This document shows positions 33,721-46,752 of a stretch of 64,000 nt of DNA, piece by piece; the first letter of the stretch is position 1; each line of letters opens with the position of its first letter. This stretch comes from Marsupella aquatica (taxonomy: Eukaryota > Marchantiophyta). Both the position numbers and the translations under genes were made by a program. The stretch lies in contig OZ316895.1 of NCBI GenBank assembly GCA_973895155.1, positions 6,510,001 through 6,574,000 of the forward strand, written 5' to 3'. Under the pieces are notes generated by a model. It was not told where the DNA came from. It worked only from the letters and a program-made list of their open reading frames with translations, and ran no database searches.

Positions 33721-35924
33721 CTACCGTAGTATGACTGTTCTTACACCTCTTTGACGGTAACGTGACCGGCTGGCTGTGGGGTTACCGTTCTGGACCTTGC
33801 CCCTCTCTCTTACTGTATACAGTGAAGGAGAAGTATGAGAGCTGTTTTCCATTTATCATTGTTTGCAAATTACCCTGACTTTGGGAACGATCTTCGACCC
33901 TTAATGCCCTTGGTGATAATCACTTTGCCATTTTACTTGGGAGAATGCATTGGATAGACTCATTATAAAACTTCTCCTTTACTTGACTAATATTAGTAGA
34001 AACAGATAATAGTCAAGTAATATTACAAGCCTTAGGTGCACTAAAGCCCTATTACCAGAAACATTATGAATCCGGGTATGAATCATAAGACCCTCTCAAA
34101 AGTCAAGCTACAGCCCTGGATTTTGGGGCATTATGGCCCACAATACTTTAAGCTAAACGTTACTATATACAATGGTACTATATACAATGCCACATGGACT
34201 GACAATTTCAGGGGCCATGTTCCATGTGCACCCCCTATCTACAACCAAAATCTCACCTATGGTTGATAACCAGTTTGATAGTCTATGAACAAAGTCTCAC
34301 TTTAGGTTACACCCTGTAGATTGAAACCTATAAACCTTAACATTTCTGGGTGGGGGCAGCATTGGGGGCAACATGTCCTACCAAGCATGACAGCATGACA
34401 TGTCCTACCAAGCTCATTGTGAATCCTGGGACCGTATCATTGGGTACCATCTGTTTTGAATTGCACATGACTCTACAAGACCACTGGCAGTGAACACAAG
34501 GCTCCCAAATTATAAAACACAATCTTTAGCAGCCCTCTATTGCGGGTCACTGGCCCCACCTCTTATTACTAGCAAACCTGGAATGACATAACCCATTCGT
34601 GTCTTAATCGAGCTTGGGCCAAATCTTGCCACAATTACTGATTCTCTGTCCACCATCATTGAGTTCTTGTGCACCACGGGTTCTCATATAGAACACTACA
34701 TAGTTTTGAGCATCTCACTCTATCCCAATTTGTTTCCTTGAGATGTTTTGCAGTGTAATGGGGTCATTTTTGGAGGCTTTGGTTTTGTTTTGTGACCATT
34801 TTAGATATTTGTATTGTTTTCTTTGTTGGACAAAGAATTTGCAATCCCTTTTTTCTTGAGGGCTTTGCATTTCCCTCCTTTCTGAAACAAAGCCCTATTA
34901 AATTCAGGAAAAAAGTGGCCTAACACATCTTGTACTAGACCCAGTCATGAAGGCATTTGAGCACGCTAGAAATTTAAGAAAAGTCATTCACCTTTTTAAT
35001 GTCTACAAGATTGGAGAATTTAAGGCATAAAGAAAATGACAAAACCTCAATAAACCCAAATGGAAAGCAATTATTGTAGCAATACAACATACTTTGGCCT
35101 TTAATGAGATTAACTTGAGTTCTTTGTTTAGGTTAACCTCTAAGCTTGACAAAACCAACAGCTAACCTTTCAGTGTGATGGCGGACAGGAGGGAGGAGTG
35201 GTCATTTGAGGTAATGAGTCCCTAGATGTGCATTATAAAACTGTTTGACTCACCATTGTTGCTGCCTGCCAGATTCTGCCCACACTCTACCCCAATGTGG
35301 TGTTGTAGTGCAACAAGAGGCATCCCACACTAGGAACCTTGTATATCAGATAGAAGCTAGGACTGATTGACCCTTTATTGGCAATGCTTTCAGTCTGGCT
35401 CAGAGCCTCTACAATCCACAACAACCCCATTCACAACTTGGTTGCTACTCAAGTTCAATGTCTCTCATGCACTATGTTCCTCTGAATTCCACTATCAATT
35501 ATAGTAGAGGTGTTGAAGCAAGCCATGACTTGCCAGTCATCTCTCCAGCCCGCCACCGGGTCTCTTGAAATTCATAAGCAACTGTTGTTTGCAGGTTGTG
35601 GTAGTCTTATTATGAATGTCAAGCATTTGTTGTTGCCTGTTGAGTCCCACCATTCAATGTTAAAGGGTTTCTAACTACCCATCTCGGACAGAAGATGAAG
35701 ACACAAGTTGTATGACTTCATGTTTTAGAATGTTATTGACATTCAAACTGTGTTGATCCACATATGTGCAAAGTTTGCGAGATGTTGATCATTCACAAAG
35801 TGTCATCCAATGGGAGTGTAAACCAAGGAAATAATTAAATAGAATTAGTGGAGAACCGTCAAGCGGAAGATAATAGATCAAGTATTTAAGGGGGATCAGT
35901 AGCAGGTGGAAATAGCTTAGTAAG
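33721..35924. other. Gene-free region
   Basis: No coding, RNA or complete element found. A small duplication CATGTCCTACCAAGC occurs at 34371 and 34398. Confidence 0.4.
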
Positions 35925-36521
35925 ATGGATGGGAGACTAACATTAGAAGGCACGGCAATTTTTGCTATTTGGAGTAGTACCGGATTAGGGTTTTGCTATG
36001 AAGGATGCGATACCAAGTTAGGAGACGGCAGAGATTGCGCTATGGGGGTGAAAGCAAGACAACGAAGGCAAAGGGGAGAAGAACGATCGAACATTTTCAG
36101 TAGGGATCGAGGCACTCATTTTTGCAAGCTAGTAGGAGAGGGGAAGCCCATGTTTCGATTTATGATCCGCCTTAGGGAAGGAGACTGCCGAGTATGGAAT
36201 GAAGCAGGGCAGCAGCTTTTCGGCATGAATGGTGAAACTTTCCAACAACAGTTGACTACTCAAGAAGCTGTTGAAGAATTTTGTAGGGGAGTCATGTCAT
36301 CAAAGTGGAACCTGACGTTGGGACGAGAACTCGATCAACAACAACATCACTGCTGGAGGCTAATCGCCGCTGAACGAGTAATCGTTTTTCGGAACATTAG
36401 TGAACCAGAAGATCCATTGAATGTTTATCATGTGACATCAGAATTGAGAAGCTTAACCGTTGGCAGTTCAACAACCACAACCCCAACCACCAATCGCTTA
36501 CAGAGATGTTCGATGCAGTAG
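35925..36521 (+). CDS. Unrecognised 198-aa open reading frame
   Basis: The longest uninterrupted ATG-started frame in the 33-46 kb gene-poor block. The protein is basic to mixed with a KARQRRQRGEERS patch near residue 43, a well-balanced middle (EGKPMFRFMIRLREGDCRVW, WNLTLGRELDQQQHHCW), and a Thr-rich end (SSTTTTPTTN). No signal peptide or membrane segment. The flanking 35.8-37.7 kb DNA is purine-rich on this strand and also holds the 37334-37690 frame, so both may belong to one mobile element or viral-like relic. I cannot name a family, and expression is unknown. Confidence 0.35.
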   Translation: MDGRLTLEGTAIFAIWSSTGLGFCYEGCDTKLGDGRDCAMGVKARQRRQRGEERSNIFSRDRGTHFCKLVGEGKPMFRFMIRLREGDCRVWNEAGQQLFGMNGETFQQQLTTQEAVEEFCRGVMSSKWNLTLGRELDQQQHHCWRLIAAERVIVFRNISEPEDPLNVYHVTSELRSLTVGSSTTTTPTTNRLQRCSMQ

Positions 36522-37333
36522 TCTTAGTTGAACAGAGTATACCAACCGGAAACCACGGATTGCGGTTTAGCAACCGCAAAACAACAGTTTATTAACCGCT
36601 ATGCAGTTATGTTCGATGAGTAAGTTAGATAACCATTTTGTTAGTCGGACAGTTTGAAGATCGATAATTTTGCCGGAAGATAGTATTTAAGACAGGCAAG
36701 AGCGTAGAACAAGGTGTCACTTTTGCAATAGGTAATTTGATTGAAAGGCGAAGCCGGACTTTCCTTAAGATGATCAGTAGATCTGTTTAAGTGTTCCCTA
36801 CTCAGATGTGAGTAGAATTTTTGATGTTGAGAAGTAACAAAATCATTATGACACAACCTGATGAATTGTTCGTGGATGAGTACCTTGTTGAGAGAGTCTA
36901 CAAAAAGTGATTGACTACGAGATTAAGAATTGAGAGTGAAGGGATTCAGAATTGAGGAGAGGGAAAATTAAAGAGAAGATTGAGTAAGACAATCGGAATT
37001 ATAAAGAGAGTTGAAACTGTTAAAGTTATAAATTGAGGATTAGACAGAAGTACGTTAAGACGGTCATATTTCGACCGCAAGAATGAATGAGGATTAATTC
37101 ACTCAGAGTGAACACGTTGAGCAGTAACACCTTACGGAATCAAACCAACAGACAACTTATAAGCAGTGGAGTCTGGCTGAAGTGTGTGTGTTTCGAGAAT
37201 GACAATCTAATTGTCATACACCTGCAGCATAACGGAGTAATTGTGGAATTGACATTCTACTTACGAATAGCCTTTCTTGATCTACTTCGTAGCATAAGTA
37301 ATTGATCGGACTCCTGGTGGGAGTATCAATGAG

Positions 37334-37690
37334 ATGATTGGATCTAATCAGATCACAATCACTGGAAGTATGAATACTAGCGACGAGGATAGGAAGAATT
37401 CCTCACTAATTAGGCTTAGGCCAATTGAACTGTGGATCTGTTCGATTGGTTTGCACCTAATTACTCGTCGATTAAGGGAAGAGAGTATTCCAATTTGTAT
37501 TTTCACTTGTCGTGAGTGGTGTGGATTTATAGAAATTGTATACAGGGAAGGATTAGTATTAACTGAGTCGATTGTACCCAGGAAGTGGAAAGAAGAAGTA
37601 GACATCGAAGAACATTCAGCGGAAATCACATGTTCAGAATATGAAAACGATTTACTAGAGTACCCTGTTGTTGGACAATTAATCGGTTAA
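37334..37690 (+). CDS. Unrecognised 118-aa open reading frame in the same purine-rich block
   Basis: Starts ATGATTGG. The first codons up to the TATGAATAC methionine could instead be non-coding. The protein has a hydrophobic-basic middle (IELWICSIGLHLITRRLR, CREWCGFIEIVYREG) and an acidic end. Same strand and composition as the 198-aa frame 0.8 kb upstream, with no complete frame between. Probably part of the same unidentified element. No family recognised. Confidence 0.25.
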   Translation: MIGSNQITITGSMNTSDEDRKNSSLIRLRPIELWICSIGLHLITRRLREESIPICIFTCREWCGFIEIVYREGLVLTESIVPRKWKEEVDIEEHSAEITCSEYENDLLEYPVVGQLIG

Positions 37691-40075
37691 TACAAACGCA
37701 AATGAATAGAGAAGGGTTAAGTTGAGTTAATCGTAGGGAAGAATTAGTGTTTAACAGGGAGCAATACTCTTCATTGCAGCAAGTGAGGTACTGAGTTCAA
37801 ACATTGTATGTATCCGATTGCGGTAAGATAGTTGCAAAACATGGGACTAATGCAAGGCTTTGCTCATGAGAAAATGGCCAAAACCAAAATTAGTGCAAGC
37901 TGAAGTGCTTTATGACCCCTAGTCGTATGAAGTACTTCAATAATCCAAGTTGTCACCAAAGATTCACTCTAGAGGGATAATAATGTGGATTCCTATGAAT
38001 GGCCACAAAAAGAAGCGGGCACTAAGTATAACTGTCCCTCAGGCTCCCATGCTTGAATTGGTCATAGCCAATAGGAAGCAAGGCCAAATTAACAGTACTT
38101 TTTGTGTCCTCATGAATGATGCTTCCAAGCTCTTAATCCATCGCCAATGCTCTTTCTCCTTGCACCAGTCCAGGTACTTACAATCTTGAGGAGCTTGCTT
38201 GCCGTGCCGGAATGTCATACATAGGCCCAGGGAAAAGGATTTTTGTGTCCATTCCCTTTCTTTCAATACGCCTTTGTATGACATTAACCCTGTATGACAT
38301 TTCCCTTTCCGACTCCCTGCGTATGATCTCGCGTATGATATTACCTTCCAAGACTTCTAGCTACAATGGCAACTAACTCTAGTTTCTATGCATTGTGTTT
38401 TCTATATATGATCTTTAAAACAAGAGTGACAATGCACGAGTGTATTCTAACCACCACCACAACGTGAAGACCAGCTATAGACATAGACATAAACAAACGC
38501 AAAGGGTCAATTGAAAGCACATGTCTAGCACTTTAGTGTCAAGGATGTGTACATAGTGTTAGGATGGACCTATGTCTACACAAATATTGAACAAAATTAA
38601 TCATTTGTGGAGAATCCAATTTGCCATCCAGCTTTTTGACAACTTGGTTCATTGGACTTCTTGCTACAATCTTATCTAGTAATCATTTATATATTGTAGC
38701 CTTCAATTTCTCCATATAGTATGTAGACAAAAATTGAAGCGATCAATGAATCATTTGTGTATTTATTGTAAGCAAGCACTATGAGAATTCTGTAAATAAT
38801 TAAGGATTGGAATGATGCATGACTTAAGAAACTTTAGTCAAATCAAGAGTAATTGTACATTTTTAGATATATAAAGTGTTACAAGAATACTTACTATTTT
38901 CAATTCTTAACAAGAATTTGCTGATTGTTTCTATTGCATTGTGCATGTTCAATATAAGTAATTCAGATGAGGGTATCAGAACAACCATCGAATATTCAAA
39001 AGGTGATACCATTTGTTGAGGATGCATATTTCTTTCTCACGAGTACTCAAGATATTTGGTTTTCACAATATCAATAGGAAATAGAACAAAATTATTCACT
39101 ATTTTTCCTGTATTTTCCTTGTACAGATCAATTTTGTCTCTTAATCTGAGCATAATGATAGTTAGTGATCAAGGTAGGGATTTTCTGATTGCTCAATGAT
39201 TGAATGAGGGGGCCTCGACCTTCTTTGGAGCTTAATGCATGCTCCCCTCCTCCTCTTCCAAAACCTTTGCTTTGATCTCCTCGTCCATCCATACTTGGAT
39301 GACCATGAAAAATTTCTCTCCTTGGTGGCATTCATTTGAGGCTCAACACGGGGTATGGTCCTATCACTGTCAATTCAATCCTCTCGCTTGACTTTGTTGT
39401 TTACCTCATTATGCCCGCATGGTACACAAGGTGTAGTTAAGGTGTACATTTTGAGCCTTACCTCACCAAACTTGTGGTCTTTTAATCCATTAAATCTTTT
39501 ATTTGAAGGTTTTGCCACTTGTCTTTCAGATCAATCCATGTCAAAGTCAATATGACAAGACAAATGAGCATGCAACACATGAATGGTTTTTTGGTCTTGT
39601 GTGCAAGGCAGTAATATGAATATCAGGACATAACCATAAAAGACTTACTTCAGACCGGTCATTGGGCACCCTGTGTAGCAAGAATCCGACTCCACTTGCA
39701 TGATCCAAACCTGTAATTAATTGCTATTGGGTTGCTTAGAAAACCTCTTGCTCTTAGAGAAAAAACACCAATTAATACTAGGTAAGATATTAGGTCAATG
39801 CATTTTGATTCACAAGTCATAGATTCTCTACCTGCCTGTGTACTGTATGTTTTGAGGCAATTTAATTTGTTTCCTCTTTAGACCACCTTTTAGTTGCCCT
39901 ACATACACACATTGGACCATTGGGGCCTTCTTTCATGATTGTTTGGCCTGGTACTTTACTCACAATCCTTTTATTATTAATATATAAACTCTCTCTCTCT
40001 CTCACACGCACACACACTGACACTCTACTTTGTGTACTTGTTGCTCCTCATAACCAAGGTTTCATTAATAGAGTG
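37691..40075. other. Gene-free AT-rich region
   Basis: No gene supported. A minus-strand frame at 39128-39331 begins MPPRREIFHG and is Gly/Arg-rich, which could be a remnant of an element's first protein, but it is short and isolated. A CT/CA simple repeat lies at about 39990-40020. Confidence 0.35.
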
Positions 40076-40117
40076 TAAACCCTAAACCCTACATTGGGGT
40101 TTAGGGTCTAGGGTTTT
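40076..40117. repeat. Inverted plant-telomere-like motif (CCCTAAA ... TTTAGGG)
   Basis: TAAACCCTAAACCCTACATT is followed by GGGGTTTAGGGTCTAGGGTT: two CCCTAAA-type units facing two TTTAGGG-type units around a short centre. Too short for a telomere. Confidence 0.85.
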
Positions 40118-40243
40118 ATTTAAAACTTCTTGGCTTCTTATCTTGTATGATTTACTCAGTCACAATCCTTTAATATAAGTTTAGTCTACTTTTATGTTAT
40201 GTAGTTGTTGGCTTTTCGTAGCAAACTAAGGTTCCATTATGGT

Positions 40244-40278
40244 CTAAACCCTAAACCCTACATTAGGGTTTAGGGTTC
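40244..40278. repeat. Second inverted telomere-like motif, near-perfect palindrome
   Basis: AACCCTAAACCCT, spacer ACATT, AGGGTTTAGGGTT: arms of 13 bp are exact complements. The flanks resemble those of the copy at 40076 (CACAATCCTTT..., AAGGTT(T/C)CATTA), so the two lie in a degenerate duplication of about 170 bp. Confidence 0.9.
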
Positions 40279-40671
40279 ACTATCTTCTTTCGTATGCATG
40301 AAAAACATTCTGAAATTTTCCTGGGTTACATTGTGAAACAGCATCTGAGGCACCAAAGTTCAGGCCCCTTCCGCGAGTATTGAAGTTACAATTGGATAAT
40401 TGTGTCTCAGACAACAAAAACAAATATATGATGGCTTAGTTGTCATTGTTGACGGCAAGGGAGGTGTTTGAAGAGGTTCATTTGGTTTTATGGTGGTTGA
40501 TCATACTCATGAGGACGTTGATGGTTCGGGCATTTTTCAGAGTCTATGATGCATAATCCCACATACTCATTGCCTGAGTTAATATCCTTGTTCATGAGAG
40601 CAAGGACACCTAATGCAGTCCCTCATTTTCTATAGGAGATCCCGGATTTCAAAAGCTACTTAGCTCCATTC

Positions 40672-41640
40672 ATGTTGAAGGGCCCTGAGGCATTGGTGGG
40701 GCATGTAAAACCCAGGTTGTTTAGGTTCTATGTTCGTCATGATAGTATGTCATGCTTCCAATACAAAATGAAGTCAACTGATGAGGGATGGTTACCCAAG
40801 GAAGGTATTGAAATGTGGTCATGGAAAGATGACAACAGTCCTCACATCCCAATTGGGGTGCCCAAATGGCTACCATTGATGGAGCTAAAAATGCTCCTTG
40901 AAGTGCTGATAGGGTTGAAGAAGCATGTGTCATTGTTTGAGTTCATTCTCAAGCGAACAAAAGAGGAAGAACCAAAGTGACGTTGGACAACTCTCATCAA
41001 TTATTGGAATGACATTGTAGATACTCTACAGGGTAAGTAGGTGCAATATCAATCCGAAGGTGCACACAACTTGGAATACAAGTTTTGGCCTTTATCAATA
41101 TGGACAGAGCACGTTCCATCAAAATATCAAAATGTGGCATGTGAGTTGGAAGCGACAATGGATTATGTGGGACTTGCAAAAGATAAACCTCCTAAGAGTT
41201 TTAACCCTAGGGTTGATGTCGTGAAGGGCTGTTATGTGTTGGTACAGTCGGACAACCTCAGACTTGGATGTTTATCCCGTCCATATGGGGTTAGTTGTTA
41301 TAGATGTGCTAGAAGGACCAATGAATGAACAAAATCTTCTTACTCATGTATGTGGCATTGAGTGGTTTAGACCATTTATGGCAAAGAAGCCACATGGTCA
41401 ATCAACCTAGAAGCCACAAGAGCGGTGGGCAGATTCTTGGGATAAGAAATGGGAACGTGATCCAACTTCAATATACAAGGAAGCTGAGACAATATATGTT
41501 TCCTTTGCCTTGTGGTGTTTTAAAGTACGCAAAGGATCAGTGATAGGGCTGGTTGGAATTCCAAAGAATGTTGCTGCCAAGGCAAGAGACTATCTCTTGA
41601 CATGCATAGCAAGTGAAAAATCCTAGACAGTAATGAAGCT
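40672..41640 (+). pseudogene. Broken protein-coding remnant, family unknown (element-like)
   Basis: 40672-40980 reads KPRLFRFYVRHDSMSCFQYK and then IEMWSWKDDNSPHIPIGVP. Past the stop, the same frame continues with RRWTTLINYWNDIVDTLQG to about 41035, stops again, and resumes about 41041-41300 with YVGLAKDKPPKSFNPRVDVV. The reading then shifts to a frame with CGIEWFRPFMAKKPHGQS and NVAAKARDYLLTCIASE to about 41620. At least two stops and one frameshift break it. The protein is tryptophan-rich and element-like, but I cannot assign a family. Confidence 0.45.
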
Positions 41641-42519
41641 AGTAGTTTAGCACACAATTTAAAAGGCAGCTCAAAATAGTAATAACCAAAGAACTCAAGT
41701 TTAGACAAGTTTTATTGTCTAAGTTAGTTAGGTGATATTAAGGCATGATATTATTTACATTCAAATGAATGTCGAGTAGACATTGTAATATACAATAATC
41801 CTATTAATAAATAATAATTATACACCTTCAAGTGAACACAACTGTCAATGATATCTGATTTATATGAAGTATGGTTCCATGCCTGATTGAGTCAAAGCAA
41901 TAGAAACTAAGGAGGGTACTACTGCCATGACTGTGGTACTATGTTGTAGGTCACGCGCCCTGGTGCTTGTCTTTGTTATATTCAACAGACCCTATAGTAA
42001 TTGAATCTTAAATTGAGACTATGATCTTGCAACAAAACATTTGAGATTTTTGAGTATCCCAACAAATGTTAAAGAGGTTGATCATTCATTAACTAATAAT
42101 ATTTAGATAAAATTGGAATTAATCTAATACTTCAGTATTCCTTAAAATGGGGTTTGGGTGATCAATTTGGAATGTTGTGTTTCAATTCAATCTTGACGCA
42201 ACCTCAACCTCTTAGATGAGAGGTGGACTTATTGTCCTTCCCTCCACCCTGCAAAGACATAGATGGGATTGGGCCTACATAGCTAGATGGGCCTCTATGT
42301 AGTCCCACCTTATACCAAATCCAATAGTGAGAGAAAATAAGGCTCGTACATTGTTAAAACAATGAATTTGTATCCTGTGAGTTCAAAGCTTTTTGCACTG
42401 CTCCATTGAGTGGTGCACATTAAACCAATTAGTTAATAAGACATCTAATGAAGCAATCTTTTGGAGGAGGACAGGAAGGGAGAGAATTGTGAACTAAGCT
42501 ACTCAAGGCTGAAATGAAT
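41641..42519. other. Gene-free region
   Basis: AT-rich; nothing supported. Confidence 0.35.
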
Positions 42520-44155
42520 ACCTGAAGCTTGACTCAGACTTCCTTGACAACACTTTCATACTCTTTCAAAGTATCCACATCCCTGCGTTTTGCGGCCAAG
42601 GTGGTCACCATTGTTTCATTCCTTCGTAGGAGTAGCTCAAACTTGACACCTATTGTGTTGTTTGCCTCTACTTGCATCCTCAAGTTGGTCAACATTGTTT
42701 CATTCCTCTCTATCTATAACTCCAAGGTGGTTGTCATCTTCTCATTCCAATCTTTCTGGCGCTCTTTCTCTATTTTCAACTCACCTACAACCTCCATCAA
42801 GCACATGCATGATGTACAACAAGGGCCCTTGGAATGTTCTTGAAGCGTCTGAAATGCACAAGGGGAATACATTCTTTGGTGGAATGTGTCAGAGTGCTCT
42901 CCATTTTCCATGCAAGCCTCTGTCAACTCCTACCAGTTGTTGTCAACTTGATACCAACTTTTGTCTTCAATTTTCCCTATTCTCCATCCTCTGTTTCAGG
43001 CTTGATTCCGCTTCACCCAATGTCTTCCCTGACACTTCATGTTCCTGGACCTTGATAAAGACCCTGTCTCTTGGAGACCCAATGTCTTCACCGCCTTTGC
43101 ATGATCTTGATGAATTATCCCAGTCTTTGTCACCACCTCATTGTCACAAGGTTGATTGAACAAAGAACCATCTTGGTGACCTCTCGGCTCTGCTCCGCTG
43201 GTTGAGAACAGCCCAAAAAGTCCTCCATTGCTACATTGATCACCCTCATGCACACTAGAAACAACAATTTCTTTTGCATGTCCCAACATCGCATCACTAT
43301 CACAATTTGCAGATGCATTGTGAGATGTTTGTCGACCTGGATAGTTCTCCTCCATCCCGTGCTTTTCCACTCTATGGTGCTTCGAACCCACTAGAGTAGA
43401 TGTTTTTCAATGGAATACTTGTGGCCCTGGTGAAGACACAATTGAACTTCTCACTCAACATAATTTGCACATAGGATCCAAAGTTGTAAGTGCAAGTCAT
43501 GTTACCTTGGGGAGAATTGTTCCCTAGCTCTACAAAGGAGGTCAATCAGTCTCCTGACAAGATATTCTCCCTAATTCTTTCTACTACTTGTTTCTTCAAC
43601 TTGCTTTATTTGGCAGAGAGACACATCAGCCCTGCTCCCCTTAAAGTGAAGAGCCCCCAATTGAAACTCTAGCCTCTCTGATTAGAGAATCTTTGCAATA
43701 TTGCAATGAGTAAGGACCTTGGTAAGAACTATTGTTGTTCCTTTTAATTCCTGCAAATGACTTTGGATTATATCAAACTGCTTTTTGCTCAAATGGCTCC
43801 CCTGACCCTTGCAACTTGAATGTCTTCTTGATAAAATCCAAACTCAAGTCTATTCTTCTCCCACAAACTCATGTTTCAGATTGTTTGCTGTGAAAGTTCC
43901 AAATGATATCGATAATGTCAGACTTAGAATGACTCTTAGTGTCCCAACAAACTCCCAAAACAAAGTTTGCGGCTTGCCATTGTGCTGAAGATATTCCAAA
44001 TGCCGCGCTTGACACAATGTCATCACCACAAGTGGTGGGATAAAATAGAATGTTGACCGCATGGCCATAGGCTTGGAAGACATCATTGTCCCTTCTGGTG
44101 GGCACTTTCTTGGCTTGAAAAGAGCTCTTGCCACTAGTAGGTATGTACACCAGCC
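42520..44155 (-). pseudogene. Decayed coding remnant with coiled-coil segment (transposon-like)
   Basis: Minus-strand frames run in order from right to left. About 44150-43869 reads SGKSSFQAKKVPTRRDNDVF and on to VLGVCWDTKSHSKSD. About 43391-42996 is Ser/Gly/His-rich. About 42800-42540 is a charged, probably coiled-coil part (KIEKERQKDWNEKMTTTLEL, ERNETMLTNLRMQV, RRNETMVTTLAAKRRDVDTL) with a RNETM repeat. Several stops and frameshifts separate them. The order resembles transposon-encoded plant proteins with a DNA-binding N-terminus and a coiled-coil end, but no domain is certain. Confidence 0.4.
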
Positions 44156-46752
44156 CTATGTTGCACTATCTTGGTTTGATATCAGTTTGATATCTAGACA
44201 AATGTCATGCTAGATTGTGGTGACAATGAGAATGGTTGTGCTCCCCGAGTTCCCCAATGTACAAGCACATTACACAGTGTCAACAACACCAAGTAATTAA
44301 ACACTCATCACTCAAAATGCTAAAATGCATGAGTGCGAGGCCCGGTGCGAGGATATCCGGTTCCTATGGTGATAGGTGTGAATGAAATCCACCACTTCCC
44401 CAGGAAGATTCACAACGTCTATGCACGTAGGAACCCATTGTCAACCTTGGTTCAACTAGAAACAATTGTAGGGGAACTAGATCCAGAGGCATGCAGACAT
44501 GTGCAGTAATATATGTGGTGTGATTCAATACAAAATTTATGTTTAACTACAACATGATATTCACGCTCATTGCCTAATTATGGGGTAATTATGCTGCTTG
44601 ATCTTACAAGTGTAATTAAACCCTAAACCCTGCACATCCCAGCCCTGTTTCCAGGTCATGATGGAGAGCTTGTGGACTAAGCTTGTGGATACAAAAGGTG
44701 CCATATATGTAGTAATTCTACGCGGGCACTGATTGAGTTCCTAGACCAATAGTAATGCCATCTCAATTACAGTTGACTATGACAAACCCAACTGCTTCAG
44801 TTAAACAAGAACCCAACCTGCAACCCAACTCCTTCAATTGAATGAGAACAGAGGTAACTGTCTGGATATAATATTGGAGTAATCCTCTGAAAATCATCTA
44901 CTAGAGGTCAAATGGATCATTGCTTACCGTTCTGAAATATATGTGTATAGCTTGCTATGGGACTCAAATCAAACATTTCATTTTGTGACTATTGGGATTT
45001 TGCATGTCCAGTTGGACATCATCTCAAATGTTTGTGTCTATGTAAGCTTTCTAATAAAGTGCTACCCTAATTATGGTAGAGGCAGGACTTCAGGGAGGAC
45101 ATTAAAAACTTGAAGATGAGATAATGGTAGTTCTTTGGGTTTTCTGTTGTTTCAAACAAAAAATTACAGCTTTTAAGTAATCTGCCACTGAAGTCCTTCT
45201 TATTGACAAAAAGAAGAGGGAAAATGCTCTCCTTATTGACAATAGCACAACATTTTTTTCACCTAAATGGATACTTTTTTCTTTCTTTCTTTGAATGAAT
45301 GAAAAGCTTTATAGCACACGGGGGCAGAACCGCCCAACAAAAGCCGAAACAACAAGGGCCACGCGGAGCAGCCAGGGGAAAAGGACCCCAAACCCGGAAG
45401 GCCCTAATCCAGAAAAAGAGCAATAATTAGCAAGCAGAGCTGAACGAGCTCAATAATAGTCCAGTCAAGGAAGCCAGCTAGGGAGGGGGTCACCCTTTGA
45501 CTCTTGGCATTTACTAACTTTCAAAATTGCTATTGTAGAGCAATCTAACCTTGACTTTGCTAAAATTCCTGCTGTCCTGTCTCCAAGTAGTTTGCACATT
45601 GATCTCTTATTGCCAAGACTGCTCTTACTGGGAGGCTGAGTCCTAATGATGTAAAAAAGGTGATCTCTGGTTTGGTCCTTCACTCCATATGCATGGCAGC
45701 CAACTTTCTTTTCTTGTTGTCACCCATTACAGTAATTACAGCCGGTTTGGGTACGAGCAGTCGGAATAGGTGTATGTTCTTTATAAAACTCCAACTACAA
45801 GCTAGAGTTGGGGCCTAGGTTTCTAGAGTGAAGCCTCTAGATCTCTAGACCATAAATTCATGGCGCATCTTGTGGATGAGAAAAATCATGACTATGATGT
45901 ATGTCAAATGATAATCATGCATGTTATTGTTCATGATTTTAATTTATATTAAAAATGACATAACATATGTGCATAGAAAGAGGAATGGACATAGAAATGA
46001 GTATGGGATGCTATGTATGGTTATGAAGATGATAACATGCATGATGGTATTTTTATCATTTCATTAACCTTCTAAAAATGTGAATAAAGAATATATTTGA
46101 CATTTTTATTGTATTTTATTGTATTATTAATAAAAAACTGGACAAATAGTCTTTCCAAGCACTGGCCAATTTTATGGAGTGTGCTTCTCTGCAGTAGTTA
46201 AACCTCTTATTTAGCTGCTCCCCTTTGGGGGGACTTAGTTTCTTTCCGGTGCCTGCCACGCCCCCACAGGTTTGTTTTTAGGCACTTCCCACCTTTGTGG
46301 TCAATCCTGGTGTTGCCCTTGTGGCCCCTCTTTGTATGCTGTTTTTTTGGATGGAATTCAAAAAGATTTTTGAAGGAAAAAATAAATAATAATCTTCCCA
46401 AGTGCAACAGATGAGTGGAGGAGAGGTGGAGGAGGAGGAGACCTTTGTTCATCCATTCCCTCTTGAAAAGGCACATCCTCGGAACTGTAGGTTTGCACGA
46501 GAAATTTGCAAAGGGCCCTACTCCAACGAGGGCCCTTTCATCTCGTCTCGCCTTTCTTCTGAGCACAAAAGAAATGATGTTGGCGCAGATCGTTTGAAAT
46601 TCATCTCATCCTCGAACATCTGATTATTGGGAGCGGAGATTCGGACTAGATCGTGCGCTTTGTGTGTGGCAGACGCAGATGAAACGCGGAGGAGTGTAAG
46701 GTGTGGGAGTGCAGTAAGGGAGGGAGACGAGGGGAGCTGAGGAGGAGAGAAG
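44156..46752. other. Intergenic before UGGT, with element-like 45.3 kb patch
   Basis: No gene supported. A telomere-like AAACCCTAAACCCTGCA lies at about 44617-44633. 45295-45430 is markedly GC-rich compared with its flanks (GGGGGCAGAACCGCCCAACA...) and begins with a TTTCTTTCTTTGAATGAATG tract, as if it were an inserted fragment. Purine-rich GAGGAGGAG sequence just before 46753 is probably the UGGT 5' UTR. Confidence 0.4.

Noticed and set aside
40076-40278. True telomere end
   Set aside because: Only two to four telomere units, inverted, inside continuous sequence.
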